64,000 bases of DNA. Source: Luteimonas sp. YGD11-2. GTDB lineage: Bacteria > Pseudomonadota > Gammaproteobacteria > Xanthomonadales > Xanthomonadaceae. The stretch spans positions 2,542,001 to 2,606,000 of the forward strand of contig NZ_CP035376.1 of the NCBI RefSeq assembly GCF_004118975.1, given 5' to 3'. This document shows positions 25,992 to 35,672 of this stretch, in pieces. Each line of letters starts with the position of its first letter. Position 1 is the stretch's first letter. The translations under genes and the position numbers were made by a program. The notes under the pieces were generated by a model. It was not told where the DNA came from. It saw only the letters and a program-made list of their open reading frames with translations, and did no database searches.

Positions 25992-27514
25992 GGTGCCGCG
26001 CGCTCGCCGGTGATGACCAGGTCGCCCTCGGCGAGGTCGCCGGCGATCTCGGTGGCGCTGCCGTCGCTCGCCCCCACGCGCACCATCACCGCGCGCGGCT
26101 GGCCGTCGACCAGCCGGTACAGCGGTGCGCGGCGTGCACCGACGATGGCATTGAGCGCGCGGTCCCACCGCGCACGCTGGTTGTCGTCGAGGGTGGCGCG
26201 GAACGACGCGAAGTCCTGCTGGTAGCGCTGCATCATGCGCTGGCGGATCTGCGCGGCCATGTCGCCGCCCCCGGACGTGACCACGCGCATGCCGGGCCCG
26301 CCGAACATGCCGCCCGCGCCCTGCGCCGGCGCGGCCGCCTGGCGCGCGGCCATGCGTTCGCGGATCGCGGCCAGCGCCTCGTCGAACGCCGACTGCTGCT
26401 GCGCGGTGAGCTCCAGCTCCTGCGCGGCCCGGGCGAGGTCGTCGGCAACGCCACTGCCTCCGCCGCCGCGCGGGCCAGAGCCCTGCGACGCGGCCAGCTG
26501 CGCATCGCTGGGCTTGTAGCGCAGCGCGGCGTTGGAGACCTTGAGCACGCCATCGCGGCGGCTGACCTCGATCTCGGCATTGACCGTCAGCCCCGGCAGC
26601 AGGGTGCGGTCGCTGTTGTCGACGCTGACCACCACCGGGTAGGTGATCACGTTATTGGTATTGGTCGCCGACAGACGCACCTGCGCGACCTCGCCACGGA
26701 ACTGGCGATCCGGGAAGGCATCGACACTGAAGCTCACGCCCTGTCCGACCTCGACCTGGCCGATGTCGGCCTCGTCGACCTCGAGCTCGATCTGCATCTT
26801 CGACAGATCCTCGGCGATGGTGAACAGCTCCGGTGCCTGCAGGCTGGCGGCCACGGTCTGGCCGGGCTCGATATTGCGTACCAGCACCACGCCGTCGACC
26901 GGCGAACGGATCACGGTGCGCTCGAGGTTGACCTGGCTGGTGCGCGTGGACGCGGTCTGCTGGGCGATCTGCGCGCGCGCGGCGTCGCGCTGCGCACGCG
27001 CCTGGTCGAGCGCGGCACGCGACAGGTCGACATCGGCGCGCGCGACCAGCTGGGTGTCGCCGAGGTCCGACTTGCGCCGGTAGTCGAGCTCGGCATTGCG
27101 CAGCGCCGCTTCCGCCTGCGCCAGCGATGCACGTGCGCTCGACACCTGGGCGTTGCCCTGGTCGATCTGCGCCTGGTAGGTGCTCGGATCGATGCGCGCG
27201 ATCACCTGGCCGGCCTCGACGGTGTCGTTGAAGTCCACCAGCACATCGGTGACCTGGCCGGAGATCTGCGAACCCACGATCACCGTGCTGGTCGCGCTCA
27301 GCGTGCCGGTGGCGGAGATCGCCACCCGGATGTCGCCGCGCTCCACCGGCACGGTGCGCCACTGCCCTTCGACCGTCGATGGACGGCTGCCCTGCCACCA
27401 CCAGACGCCACCGGCGACCAGCGCCAGCGCGAGCACCGCGATCGCGGGCTTGAGGAAGCGCGGGGAACGGCCACGCGAAGGGGTGGCGCGGGAAGACGGC
27501 TTGGCTGGGCTCAT
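25988..27514 (-). CDS. MacA-like periplasmic adaptor with an inserted LTxxQ helical module
   Basis: A 508-residue membrane-fusion protein linking the ABC permease to an outer-membrane channel. A single N-terminal membrane segment (about 22-42) is followed by beta-barrel and lipoyl halves (GSQISGQVTDVLVDFNDTV near residue 82; VDGVVLVRNIEPGQTV near residue 210) flanking a coiled-coil hairpin. Typical MacA proteins are about 370-400 residues. The extra 110-130 residues (about 335-455) are helical and glycine/methionine-rich, with LTAQQQSAFDEAL and LDDNQRARWDRAL. These resemble the LTxxQ motifs of Spy/CpxP periplasmic chaperones. The membrane-proximal domain resumes at PLYRLVDGQPRAVMVRVG. Confidence 0.9.
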   Translation of the reverse strand: MSPAKPSSRATPSRGRSPRFLKPAIAVLALALVAGGVWWWQGSRPSTVEGQWRTVPVERGDIRVAISATGTLSATSTVIVGSQISGQVTDVLVDFNDTVEAGQVIARIDPSTYQAQIDQGNAQVSSARASLAQAEAALRNAELDYRRKSDLGDTQLVARADVDLSRAALDQARAQRDAARAQIAQQTASTRTSQVNLERTVIRSPVDGVVLVRNIEPGQTVAASLQAPELFTIAEDLSKMQIELEVDEADIGQVEVGQGVSFSVDAFPDRQFRGEVAQVRLSATNTNNVITYPVVVSVDNSDRTLLPGLTVNAEIEVSRRDGVLKVSNAALRYKPSDAQLAASQGSGPRGGGGSGVADDLARAAQELELTAQQQSAFDEALAAIRERMAARQAAAPAQGAGGMFGGPGMRVVTSGGGDMAAQIRQRMMQRYQQDFASFRATLDDNQRARWDRALNAIVGARRAPLYRLVDGQPRAVMVRVGASDGSATEIAGDLAEGDLVITGERAAP

Positions 27515-27688
27515 GGCTGCGAAATGATGGAGATCAGGAAGGAGAACGCGCGCGGGTCGCGCACGTTGACAGGCCGGCGCGCGCGGCGCCAGCGCGCTCG
27601 CGCGCAGGCATCAGGTAACGATGGGCGAGACGCAGTTACGCGGCCTGCCTTCGATAGCCGGTGTGGCGCGCAGATCACCGCCAACGGC

Positions 27689-28957
27689 TCAGCCGTAACG
27701 GATGGTCGCCGTGGTGCCTTCGCCCGGCTGGCTTTCCAGGCTCACCGGCCACCCGAAGCGTTCGCCGAGCCGGCGCACGATCGACAGGCCCATGCCCTTG
27801 CCGGAGCGGAACGGGTCGGCGCGGTAGAAGGGGTCGTAGACACGCTGGAGCACCTCGGGTGACATGCCGATGCCGGTATCGCGCACCAGCACCCGGTCGT
27901 CGAGCACTTCGACCTCGATCGATCCTTCCTCGGTGAAGATGCAGGCATTGCTGAGCAGGTTGCCCAGCATCACCCCGAGCACGCGCGGTGGCGCATCCAG
28001 CCGCGGGCGCGTGTGGCCGGTGACGCGCAGCTCCACCGGCTTGCCCTGCAGCAGCGGCTGCACCTTCTCGACTTCTTCCATGACCACGTCATGGACATCG
28101 AAGTCCTCGCCCTGCACGGCGATGTCGTCCTCGCGTGCAAGGATCAGGAAGGCGTCGATCACGGCCTCCATGTCCCGGGTGGCGCGGTGGATGCGCTGCA
28201 GCGAGCGGTGCGAGCGCTGCGGGATCGCGTCGTCGGCCAGCAGCATGTCGCTGGCGACGCGGATGACCGTCAGCGGCGTGCGCAGCTCGTGGCTGGCATC
28301 GCGGGTGAAGTCGCGCTCGCGCTGCACGAACGCCTGCACCCGCGCCGACAGCGTGGTCAGCGCATTGCTGAGCTGGTCGACCTCGCGCCCGACCTCGCCG
28401 GGAATGCGCTCGGGAATCAGGCTGCCCGGGTCGGCGGCATCCGGATCCCAGCGCGAGACTTCCTCGGCCAGCCAGCTCACCGGGGCCACCAGCCTGCGCG
28501 TGGTGCGGTAGGTGAACCAGCTGAACAGGTGGATCGCGGCGATCCCGCCCAGCATCAGCAGTGCGCCCATCATCCACAGCGTGCGGCGCGCGTAGGTGAG
28601 ATCCATGCTCAGGACGAGCACGCCCACGTCGCGCCCTTCGACGAGCACGTCGCGGCCTTCGCTCGCCAGGTAATGGTGGCCTGCGGACAGCCGGCGCAAC
28701 GTCGGCGGCAACCGGTCCGCGGCACCGCGGCGCAGGAAGTAGCCGTGCACGAGGTCGGTCTCGGGCAGCACCGGGTTGGCCGGATCCCGCTCGATGAGCG
28801 ACCAGTATTCGTCGGCCTGCGCACGCAGGCGCGCATCGACGAGTACCCGCAACACGGTGGAGAACGCGATGGTGACGCCCAGAACGATGACCAGGCTGCC
28901 AAGGGCAGCCTGGATCATGAACGCAACGCGGACTTTCCTGGGGATTCCCTGGGGCAT
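27689..28957 (-). CDS. Sensor histidine kinase
   Basis: A 422-residue membrane sensor with helices near residues 10-32 and 126-150 flanking a periplasmic domain of about 95 residues. A HAMP-like linker (about 150-215) leads to the H box FTRDASHELRTPLTVIR near residue 229, N box LGNLLSNACIFTEEG near residue 331, and ATP-lid motifs VRDTGIGMSPEV and GKGMGLSIVRRLGE. The kinase ends with a G2-type GEGTTATIRYG. It lies 18 bases after its cognate response regulator gene and 174 bases before the MacAB-like operon on the same strand, so it may control that exporter. The signal is unknown. Confidence 0.93.
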   Translation of the reverse strand: MPQGIPRKVRVAFMIQAALGSLVIVLGVTIAFSTVLRVLVDARLRAQADEYWSLIERDPANPVLPETDLVHGYFLRRGAADRLPPTLRRLSAGHHYLASEGRDVLVEGRDVGVLVLSMDLTYARRTLWMMGALLMLGGIAAIHLFSWFTYRTTRRLVAPVSWLAEEVSRWDPDAADPGSLIPERIPGEVGREVDQLSNALTTLSARVQAFVQRERDFTRDASHELRTPLTVIRVASDMLLADDAIPQRSHRSLQRIHRATRDMEAVIDAFLILAREDDIAVQGEDFDVHDVVMEEVEKVQPLLQGKPVELRVTGHTRPRLDAPPRVLGVMLGNLLSNACIFTEEGSIEVEVLDDRVLVRDTGIGMSPEVLQRVYDPFYRADPFRSGKGMGLSIVRRLGERFGWPVSLESQPGEGTTATIRYG

Positions 28958-28975
28958 CGGATGCTACGGCCGGCC

Positions 28976-29689
28976 TCAGGCCGGAGACTGCTCGATGTCC
29001 GCGATCCGGTACCCAGCGCTCTGGACGGTGTGCAGCAACGGCTTGTCGAACGGCTTGTCGATGGTCTTGCGCAGATTGTAGAGGTGGCTGCGCAGGGTAT
29101 CGGAATCCGGCAGGCTGTTGCCCCAGATCTCGCGCTCGATCTCCTGCCGGCTGACCACGCGCGGCGACTCGCGCATCAGGATCGTCAGCAGCTTCAGGCC
29201 GATCGGCGACAGCTGCAGCTCCTGGCCGGCACGGGTGGCACGCAGGCTGGCCGGATCGAGCACGAGGTCCGCGACCTTGAGCACTTCCGAACCGACCTGG
29301 CGACGCTCGCGGCGGATCAGTGCACGCAGGCGCGCTTCCAGTTCCTGGATCGCGAACGGCTTGGTGAGGTAGTCGTCGGCACCCGACCCGAGGCCGGTGA
29401 GCTTCTCGTCGAGGGTGTCGCGGGCGGTCAGCATCAGCACCGGCGTGGACTTGCGCGCTTCCTCGCGCAGCCGCTTGCAGACTTCGATGCCGTCCAGGCG
29501 CGGCAGCATCAGGTCCAGCACGATGACGTCGTAGCTGTTCTCCGAGGCCAGCCGGTAGCCGTCCAGACCATCGGACGCGTAATCGACCTCGAAGCCCTTG
29601 CCTTCGAGATATTCGCCGATCATCTCCGAGATGTTGCGATTGTCTTCGACGATCAGGACCAGACCGCCCGGCTCTTGGCTTGCACGCAT
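28976..29689 (-). CDS. OmpR-family response regulator
   Basis: A 237-residue DNA-binding regulator. The receiver domain spans residues 10-125 (VLIVEDNRNISEMIGEYLEG); the phospho-acceptor Asp is in VIVLDLMLPRLDG near residue 56, the conserved Thr/Ser in VLMLTARD near residue 85, and Lys in DYLTKPF near residue 107. A winged-helix output domain follows (about 140-232, SPIGLKLLTILMRESPRVV to LHTVQSAGYRI). The ATG is preceded by GGAG 12 bases upstream. The kinase gene follows. A 133-base gap divides it from the divergent DMT-family gene. Confidence 0.95.
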   Translation of the reverse strand: MRASQEPGGLVLIVEDNRNISEMIGEYLEGKGFEVDYASDGLDGYRLASENSYDVIVLDLMLPRLDGIEVCKRLREEARKSTPVLMLTARDTLDEKLTGLGSGADDYLTKPFAIQELEARLRALIRRERRQVGSEVLKVADLVLDPASLRATRAGQELQLSPIGLKLLTILMRESPRVVSRQEIEREIWGNSLPDSDTLRSHLYNLRKTIDKPFDKPLLHTVQSAGYRIADIEQSPA

Positions 29690-29822
29690 GAACAGGACTC
29701 CAAAAGGATTTCAGGGGGATGCTTCAGGTTTGTGAAACTACCCGATTCCCCGGTGCAGGCCCCGTGAAGAGCGCCGGCTGCGGACGTAAGCTGATGCGCC
29801 TCCGCCTGCCACCCCGATCCCC

Positions 29823-30170
29823 ATGCCCGGCTTCGAACGCGTCGCCCCGATCCTGATGCTGCTGGCCTCGAACGTGTTCATGACGTTCGCCTGGTACGGC
29901 CACCTGAAATACCGCTCGGCACCGCTGCTGCTGGCGATCGTCGCCAGCTGGGGCATCGCCTTCTTCGAGTACGCGCTGATGGTGCCGGCCAACCGCATCG
30001 GCTACACGGTGTATTCGGCGCCCCAGCTCAAGGGCATGCAGGAGGTCATCACCCTGCTGGTGTTCGCGTGGTTCTCGAGCTGGTATCTCGGGCAGCCGCT
30101 GAAGTGGAACCACTGGGCCGGCTTCGCGCTGATCGCGGTGGCGGCGTGGCTGATCTTCCTCGAGACCTGA
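29823..30170 (+). CDS. DMT-family (DUF486) small membrane protein
   Basis: A 115-residue protein with four membrane helices. It matches the DUF486 branch of the drug/metabolite transporter superfamily: LMLLASNVFMTFAWYGHLKY near residue 11, WGIAFFEYALMVPANRIGY near residue 43, and the family signature LKGMQEVITLLVF near residue 69. Function and substrate are unknown. It is monocistronic and ends nine bases from a convergent gene. Confidence 0.9.
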   Translation: MPGFERVAPILMLLASNVFMTFAWYGHLKYRSAPLLLAIVASWGIAFFEYALMVPANRIGYTVYSAPQLKGMQEVITLLVFAWFSSWYLGQPLKWNHWAGFALIAVAAWLIFLET

Positions 30171-30179
30171 GGTGCGGCA

Positions 30180-30482
30180 TCAGAAGCGGATGCGGCCGAT
30201 CAGGATGTCCTTGAACATCACCCAGTCCCCGAGGAACGAATACAGCGGATGCCGGAAGGTGGCGGGCCGGTTCTTCTCGAAGAAGAAGTGCCCGACCCAG
30301 GCGAATCCGTAACCGCACACCAGTGCCGCGAGCAGCCACCACGCATTGCGTTGCCAGGCGGCAGTGGCCAGCAGCACGAGCACGCCACAGCTGCCGATGA
30401 AATGCAGTCGTCGCGAGACCGGGTGCGCGTGCTCGCCCAGATAGAACGGGTAGAACTCGCGGAAACTGGCGAAGCGCGACAT
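30180..30482 (-). CDS. Mpo1-like (DUF962) membrane protein
   Basis: A 100-residue protein with two or three membrane segments. The DUF962 pattern is clear: FREFYPFYLGEHAHPVSRRL at residues 5-24, HFIGS, the hydrophobic core, then VGHFFFEKNRPATFRHPLYS near residue 66. The histidines in these motifs correspond to the Fe-binding residues described for yeast Mpo1, an alpha-oxidation dioxygenase; whether the bacterial protein has this activity is unknown. The start at 30482 is supported by GGAG seven bases upstream. Confidence 0.88.
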   Translation of the reverse strand: MSRFASFREFYPFYLGEHAHPVSRRLHFIGSCGVLVLLATAAWQRNAWWLLAALVCGYGFAWVGHFFFEKNRPATFRHPLYSFLGDWVMFKDILIGRIRF

Positions 30483-30608
30483 GGGATGTCTCCGTGCTCG
30501 AAGGTCGTACTGGCGATGATGCCCAGCCGCCCCGCCTGCCACAACGCGTCGGGCGATGCGATTGCGGCCGCCCACTCGAGGCAGGCGCGGCGATCTCCGC
30601 TGCGCGCC

Positions 30609-31436
30609 TCAGGTCCCGGGCGTTTCCCCGGCCTTGACCCGCGCCCACAGCGACTCCCGCTCATCGAGCGTGCGCTGCTCCAGTGGCCGTCCTTCGCCGG
30701 CAGCGATCGCTTCCATGGCGCGGAACCGGCGTTCGAACTTCAGGTTCGCCCCGCGCAACGCGCGGCCGACATCGACGCGGGCATGCCGCGCAAGGTTCGC
30801 GGCCACGAACAGCACGTCGCCGAGTTCCGCCTCCAGCCGCGCCTGCGCCGCCGGGTCATGATCATCGGCGGCGACCGCGGCGAATTCCGCCTCGACCTCG
30901 TCGAGTTCCTCGCGCAGCTTGGCGATCACCGGCGCGGGACCGGGCCAGTCGAAGCCGGTGCGCGCCGCGCGCTGCTGCAGCTTGGATGCGCGCACCCATT
31001 CCGGCAGCCCGCCGGAGATGCCTGCGAGCGCGGAGTCGTCGTGCTCGCCCCTGCCTGCGCGCTCCTCGCGCTTGATGGCCTCCCAGCTGCGCGCCACCGC
31101 GTCGGCGTCGTCGCGATCGGCATCGCCGAACACGTGCGGATGGCGGCGCACCATCTTGTCGCAGATCGCGCCCACCACGTCCGCGAACGCGAAGTCGCCG
31201 GCCTCTTCGGCCATGCGCGCATGGAACACCACCTGCAGCAGCAGGTCGCCGAGTTCATCCCTGAGCGCGGGCATGTCCGCGCGCGCGATCGCGTCGGCCA
31301 CCTCGTAGGCCTCCTCGATCGTGTAGGGCGCAATGCTGGCGAAGTCCTGCGCGAGATCCCACGGGCAGCCGCTCCCGGGATCGCGCAGCCGCGCCATGAT
31401 GTCGATGAGTTCACCGATGTCGCGTTCGTCTGCCAC
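30609..31436 (-). CDS. mazG: Nucleoside triphosphate pyrophosphohydrolase MazG
   Basis: A 275-residue all-alpha NTP pyrophosphohydrolase that hydrolyses NTPs to NMP plus PPi, a housecleaning function that also affects ppGpp levels in E. coli. The start is a GTG preceded by GGGAG. Two MazG repeats are visible. The first has GCPWDLAQDFASIAPYTIEE near residue 24 and the metal-binding RDELGDLLLQVVFHARMAEE near residue 58. The second has REELDEVEAEF near residue 185 and LEAELGDVLFVAANLARH near residue 207. Length is standard. Confidence 0.95.
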   Translation of the reverse strand: MADERDIGELIDIMARLRDPGSGCPWDLAQDFASIAPYTIEEAYEVADAIARADMPALRDELGDLLLQVVFHARMAEEAGDFAFADVVGAICDKMVRRHPHVFGDADRDDADAVARSWEAIKREERAGRGEHDDSALAGISGGLPEWVRASKLQQRAARTGFDWPGPAPVIAKLREELDEVEAEFAAVAADDHDPAAQARLEAELGDVLFVAANLARHARVDVGRALRGANLKFERRFRAMEAIAAGEGRPLEQRTLDERESLWARVKAGETPGT

Positions 31437-31507
31437 TGCTGGCTCCCTGGAGTGGTGTGATGTCGCCCGGGCCGCGGATCAGCGGATAAACGCGATCAGG
31501 CCGGTCG

Positions 31508-32308
31508 TCAGCCGTCGAGCCATGCACGCCATGGCAGGTCGGGATCGCCCAACGCGATGAAATCGCCATTGAGCAGGGTGTCGCGCTGGTTGTAGCGGAA
31601 CGGCCTGCCCTGCGGATCCACGACCAGGCCGCCCGCACCCTCGAGGATCGCCTGACCCGCCGCGGTGTCCCACTCGCTGGTCGGGCCGAAGCGCGGATAG
31701 ACATCCATGCGCCCTTCGGCAAGCCGGCAGAACTTCAGCGAAGACCCCAGCCCGATGGCCTCGGTCCTGCCGATGCGCGCCATCAGCGCGCTGGTGCGCC
31801 CGTCGCGGTGCGAGCGGCTTGCGGCCACGCGCAGCGGTGCAAGGGCAGGCCGGCGCACTTCGATCGCGCGCTCGCTGCGCCCCTCCCGCAGCCAGGCCCC
31901 GTGCCCGGGCGCGCCGAACCAGAGCGCCCCCGTCACCGGTTGCTGGATCACACCGAAGGTGGCGACGCCGTGCTCGATGAGCGCGATGTTGACGGTGAAC
32001 TCGCCATTGCGCTTGACGAACTCGCGGGTACCGTCGAGCGGATCCACCAGCCAGTAACGCGACCAGCCATGGCGCTGCGCGGTCGACACCTGGTCGGCGC
32101 ACTCCTCCGACAGCACCGGCACGTCGGGCGTCAGCGCCCGCAGTCCATCGACGATGCGGTGGTGGGCGGCCAGGTCGGCGGCGGTCACCGGCGAAGCGTC
32201 GGCCTTGTGCTCGACCTCGAAGGCCCCGGCATACACCGCGAGGATGGCGGCGGCGGCCTCGTGCGCGATCGCGATCACGCCCTCGCGCAGCGTCTCATCC
32301 ACGTGCAT
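31508..32308 (-). CDS. cysQ: 3'(2'),5'-bisphosphate nucleotidase CysQ
   Basis: A 266-residue inositol-monophosphatase-fold enzyme that recycles 3'-phosphoadenosine 5'-phosphate from sulfate assimilation. The metal-binding motif WLVDPLDGTREFVKRNGEFT lies near residue 86, followed by VNIALIEHG, GLGSSLKFCRLAEGRMDVYP near residue 198, and EWDTAAGQAILEGAGG near residue 222. The residues LDGTREF are diagnostic of CysQ over inositol monophosphatase. Its start overlaps the nudE end by 14 bases. Confidence 0.94.
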   Translation of the reverse strand: MHVDETLREGVIAIAHEAAAAILAVYAGAFEVEHKADASPVTAADLAAHHRIVDGLRALTPDVPVLSEECADQVSTAQRHGWSRYWLVDPLDGTREFVKRNGEFTVNIALIEHGVATFGVIQQPVTGALWFGAPGHGAWLREGRSERAIEVRRPALAPLRVAASRSHRDGRTSALMARIGRTEAIGLGSSLKFCRLAEGRMDVYPRFGPTSEWDTAAGQAILEGAGGLVVDPQGRPFRYNQRDTLLNGDFIALGDPDLPWRAWLDG

Positions 32309-32858
32309 GGCGGCGCAGGTGCTCGCGGGCGATGAACAGCGCGGCGATCGAGCGGCCTTCCGAACAGTCGTCGCGCACCACCAGTTCGGCGAGCGCGTCG
32401 AGTTTCCACGGCACCACGTCGAGTTCTTCCGGCTCGTCCCCCGGCAGGCGCTCGGGATAGAGGTCGCGCGCGAGCACCACGTGGGTCTGGTGGCTCATGT
32501 AGGTGGGCGCCAGCGTCAGCGTGCGCAGCACTTCGAGGCGACGCGCGCCGTAACCGGCTTCCTCCTTGAGCTCGCGGTCGGCAGCCTGCAGCGGGGTCTC
32601 GCCCGCATCGATGCGGCCCTTCACCAGGCCGAGCTCGTAGCGGTGCAGGCCGGCGGCGTATTCGCGCACCAGCAGCACGGTGTCGTCGTCGAGCATCGGC
32701 ACCACCGCCACCGCGCCATGGCCGCGGCCGTGCAGCCGTTCGTAGTGGCGGCGTTCGCCATTGGAGAACTCGAGGTCGAGGCGCTCGAGCCGGTAGGGGC
32801 CCGCGTCATGCTCGGTGATGTCATGGATGACCGGCAGGCGGCGCGTCATCGACGGCAT
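32295..32858 (-). CDS. nudE: NudE-type Nudix hydrolase (ADP compounds hydrolase)
   Basis: A 187-residue hydrolase of ADP-ribose, NADH and Ap3A-type substrates. The Nudix box is complete: GRIDAGETPLQAADRELKEE and the following AG near residue 94. The flanking regions RHYERLHGRGHGAVAVVPML and LYPERLPGDEPEELDVVPW match NudE. ATG codons at 32858 and 32849 are both possible starts. It overlaps cysQ by 14 bases, an association also seen in E. coli and Pseudomonas. It is divergent from bioA with only 29 bases between start codons. Confidence 0.9.
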   Translation of the reverse strand: MPSMTRRLPVIHDITEHDAGPYRLERLDLEFSNGERRHYERLHGRGHGAVAVVPMLDDDTVLLVREYAAGLHRYELGLVKGRIDAGETPLQAADRELKEEAGYGARRLEVLRTLTLAPTYMSHQTHVVLARDLYPERLPGDEPEELDVVPWKLDALAELVVRDDCSEGRSIAALFIAREHLRRHARG

Positions 32859-32875
32859 CCGGCGGGCGGGAAGGC

Positions 32876-32881
32876 GATAAT
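32876..32881 (+). promoter_or_regulatory. Candidate -10 box of bioA (leaderless geometry)
   Basis: GATAAT ends six bases before the bioA ATG at 32888. The intervening GCGGGC has no Shine-Dalgarno character, so transcription from this box would begin at the start codon. The nudE-bioA gap is only 29 bases, leaving almost no room for a conventional leader. No good -35 is seen. Confidence 0.45.
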
Positions 32882-32887
32882 GCGGGC

Positions 32888-34285
<1,398 letters not shown>

Positions 34286-34391
34286 GGCTGCGTAGTTTCA
34301 TGCCAGGGGTCCACACGATGGCCACGGATCGGGAGCGGATCGACACGCTGCACGGGGAGTGCGCGTGCGACGCCGACCGACGTCCCGTGAC

Positions 34392-34425
34392 CTCCCTCAT
34401 CCGCGCCCACCCGCGTCCATCCGTG
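34392..34425 (-). repeat. Dispersed intergenic repeat, copy 1
   Basis: Read on the minus strand it begins CACGGATGGACGCGGGTGGG and continues GCGCGGATGAGGGAG. It matches a segment at 48310-48340 at about 26 of 30 positions. It lies in the 151-base gap between bioA and rsmE. Confidence 0.45.
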
Positions 34426-34436
34426 ACCAGTCCCCC

Positions 34437-35174
34437 ATGCGACTGACCCGCGCCCACGTCGACCTGCCACTCGCGCCCGGCGCGAGGATCACGCTGCCGG
34501 AGACCGCCGCCGCGCATCTGCTCCGCGTGCTGCGCCTGCGCGAGGGCGATGCCTGCGTGCTGTTCAACGGCGATGGCCATGACTACGACGCGCGCATCGT
34601 CGCCACCGGCAAGCGTGGCGGCGAGGCGCAGGTGGTCGACCGCCGCGCGGTGGACAACGAGTCGCCGCTGCGGATCACCCTGGTGCAGGGCGTCGCCCGC
34701 GGCGAGAAGATGGACCTGATCCTGCAGAAGGCCACCGAGCTCGGCATCGACGCCGTGGTCCCCGTGCAGAGCGACCGCAGCGAGGTGAAGCTCGACGGCG
34801 AACGCGCGCAGAAGCGGCTCGCGCACTGGACCAGCGTGGTGGTGGCCGCCTGCGAGCAGAGTGGCCGTGCGCGGGTGCCGGCGGTGGCGGCAGCCGCGCC
34901 GCTGTCGGAAGCGCTCCACGTGCTGCCGTCCGGCGGGCTGCGGCTGCTGCTGGATCCGTTCGCCGATGCCAATACGCAGTCGCTGGGCGAGCCTGCGGAC
35001 CGGCGGATCGTGCTGGCCGTCGGGCCGGAGGGTGGCTGGTCCGCGCGCGACCGCAGCGTGCTGGAAACCGCGGGTTTCAGCGGCATCCGTCTCGGCCCCC
35101 GCGTGCTGCGCACCGAGACCGCCGGGCTTGCCGCGATCGCCGCGCTGCAGGCGCGCTTCGGCGATCTCGGCTGA
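34437..35174 (+). CDS. rsmE: 16S rRNA (uracil-1498-N3)-methyltransferase RsmE
   Basis: A 245-residue SPOUT-class methyltransferase. An N-terminal PUA-like domain (LPETAAAHLLRVLRLREGDA near residue 20) precedes the knotted SAM domain: LVQGVARGEKMDLILQKATE near residue 80, VPVQSDRSEVK near residue 107, and the SAM-loop motifs LAVGPEGGWSARD near residue 190 and LGPRVLRTETAGLAAIAALQ near residue 217. The start at 34437 gives the family length; longer frames add a low-complexity tail from the intergenic repeat. It ends nine bases from the convergent CheW-like gene. Confidence 0.95.
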   Translation: MRLTRAHVDLPLAPGARITLPETAAAHLLRVLRLREGDACVLFNGDGHDYDARIVATGKRGGEAQVVDRRAVDNESPLRITLVQGVARGEKMDLILQKATELGIDAVVPVQSDRSEVKLDGERAQKRLAHWTSVVVAACEQSGRARVPAVAAAAPLSEALHVLPSGGLRLLLDPFADANTQSLGEPADRRIVLAVGPEGGWSARDRSVLETAGFSGIRLGPRVLRTETAGLAAIAALQARFGDLG

Positions 35175-35183
35175 GCCGGGGAC

Positions 35184-35672
35184 TCAGGCGGTGGCGCCCA
35201 GCGCCTCGTCGATCAGCGCGGCCATCGCCTCGAGGTCCGGGATCAGCGCCTCGTCCTCGTTCAACCGTACCCGCGCATGCACCGCGGTCGGCAATCCGCC
35301 CTCGCCGGCCTCCACCAGCAGGCCGTCGGCGGAGACATTGACCAGGCGCGGGAAGCCCTGGGTCAGCAGTGCGAAGTAGGGAAAGCGGTCGCCGGCGCGC
35401 AGGTTCTTGAGCACCGCGACCTTGCTGCCGAGATCGCCATGTTCGCTGTCACTGATGCCCGCGGCGCGCGAGAACGCCACCAGCGGCACTTCCCAGCCGC
35501 GCCAGCGGGTGCGCCCGAGCAGCCATGCCGGCGCCCCGTCCACCGGCTCCGGATCGGCATAGGACAGCACTTCGGAGATCGTGGTGTTGGGCAGCAGCAG
35601 CCGCGCGCGGTCGATCTGGATCAGCACGCCGCGGATGTCGCGGGGCGTGCCACCGGCTGGAACGTCATTCAT
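35184..35672 (-). CDS. CheW-like adaptor of the Pil-Chp system (ChpC-like)
   Basis: A 162-residue single CheW domain protein, last gene of the Pil-Chp operon. CheW features are VLIQIDRARLLLPNTTISEV near residue 16, WEVPLVAFSRAAG near residue 61, AVLKNLRAGDRFPYFALLTQ near residue 87, and PDLEAMAALIDEAL at the C-terminus. Its position after the CheB-like gene corresponds to chpC of Pseudomonas, which links further receptors to the ChpA kinase. The start overlaps the preceding stop by eight bases (ATGAATGA). Confidence 0.82.
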   Translation of the reverse strand: MNDVPAGGTPRDIRGVLIQIDRARLLLPNTTISEVLSYADPEPVDGAPAWLLGRTRWRGWEVPLVAFSRAAGISDSEHGDLGSKVAVLKNLRAGDRFPYFALLTQGFPRLVNVSADGLLVEAGEGGLPTAVHARVRLNEDEALIPDLEAMAALIDEALGATA

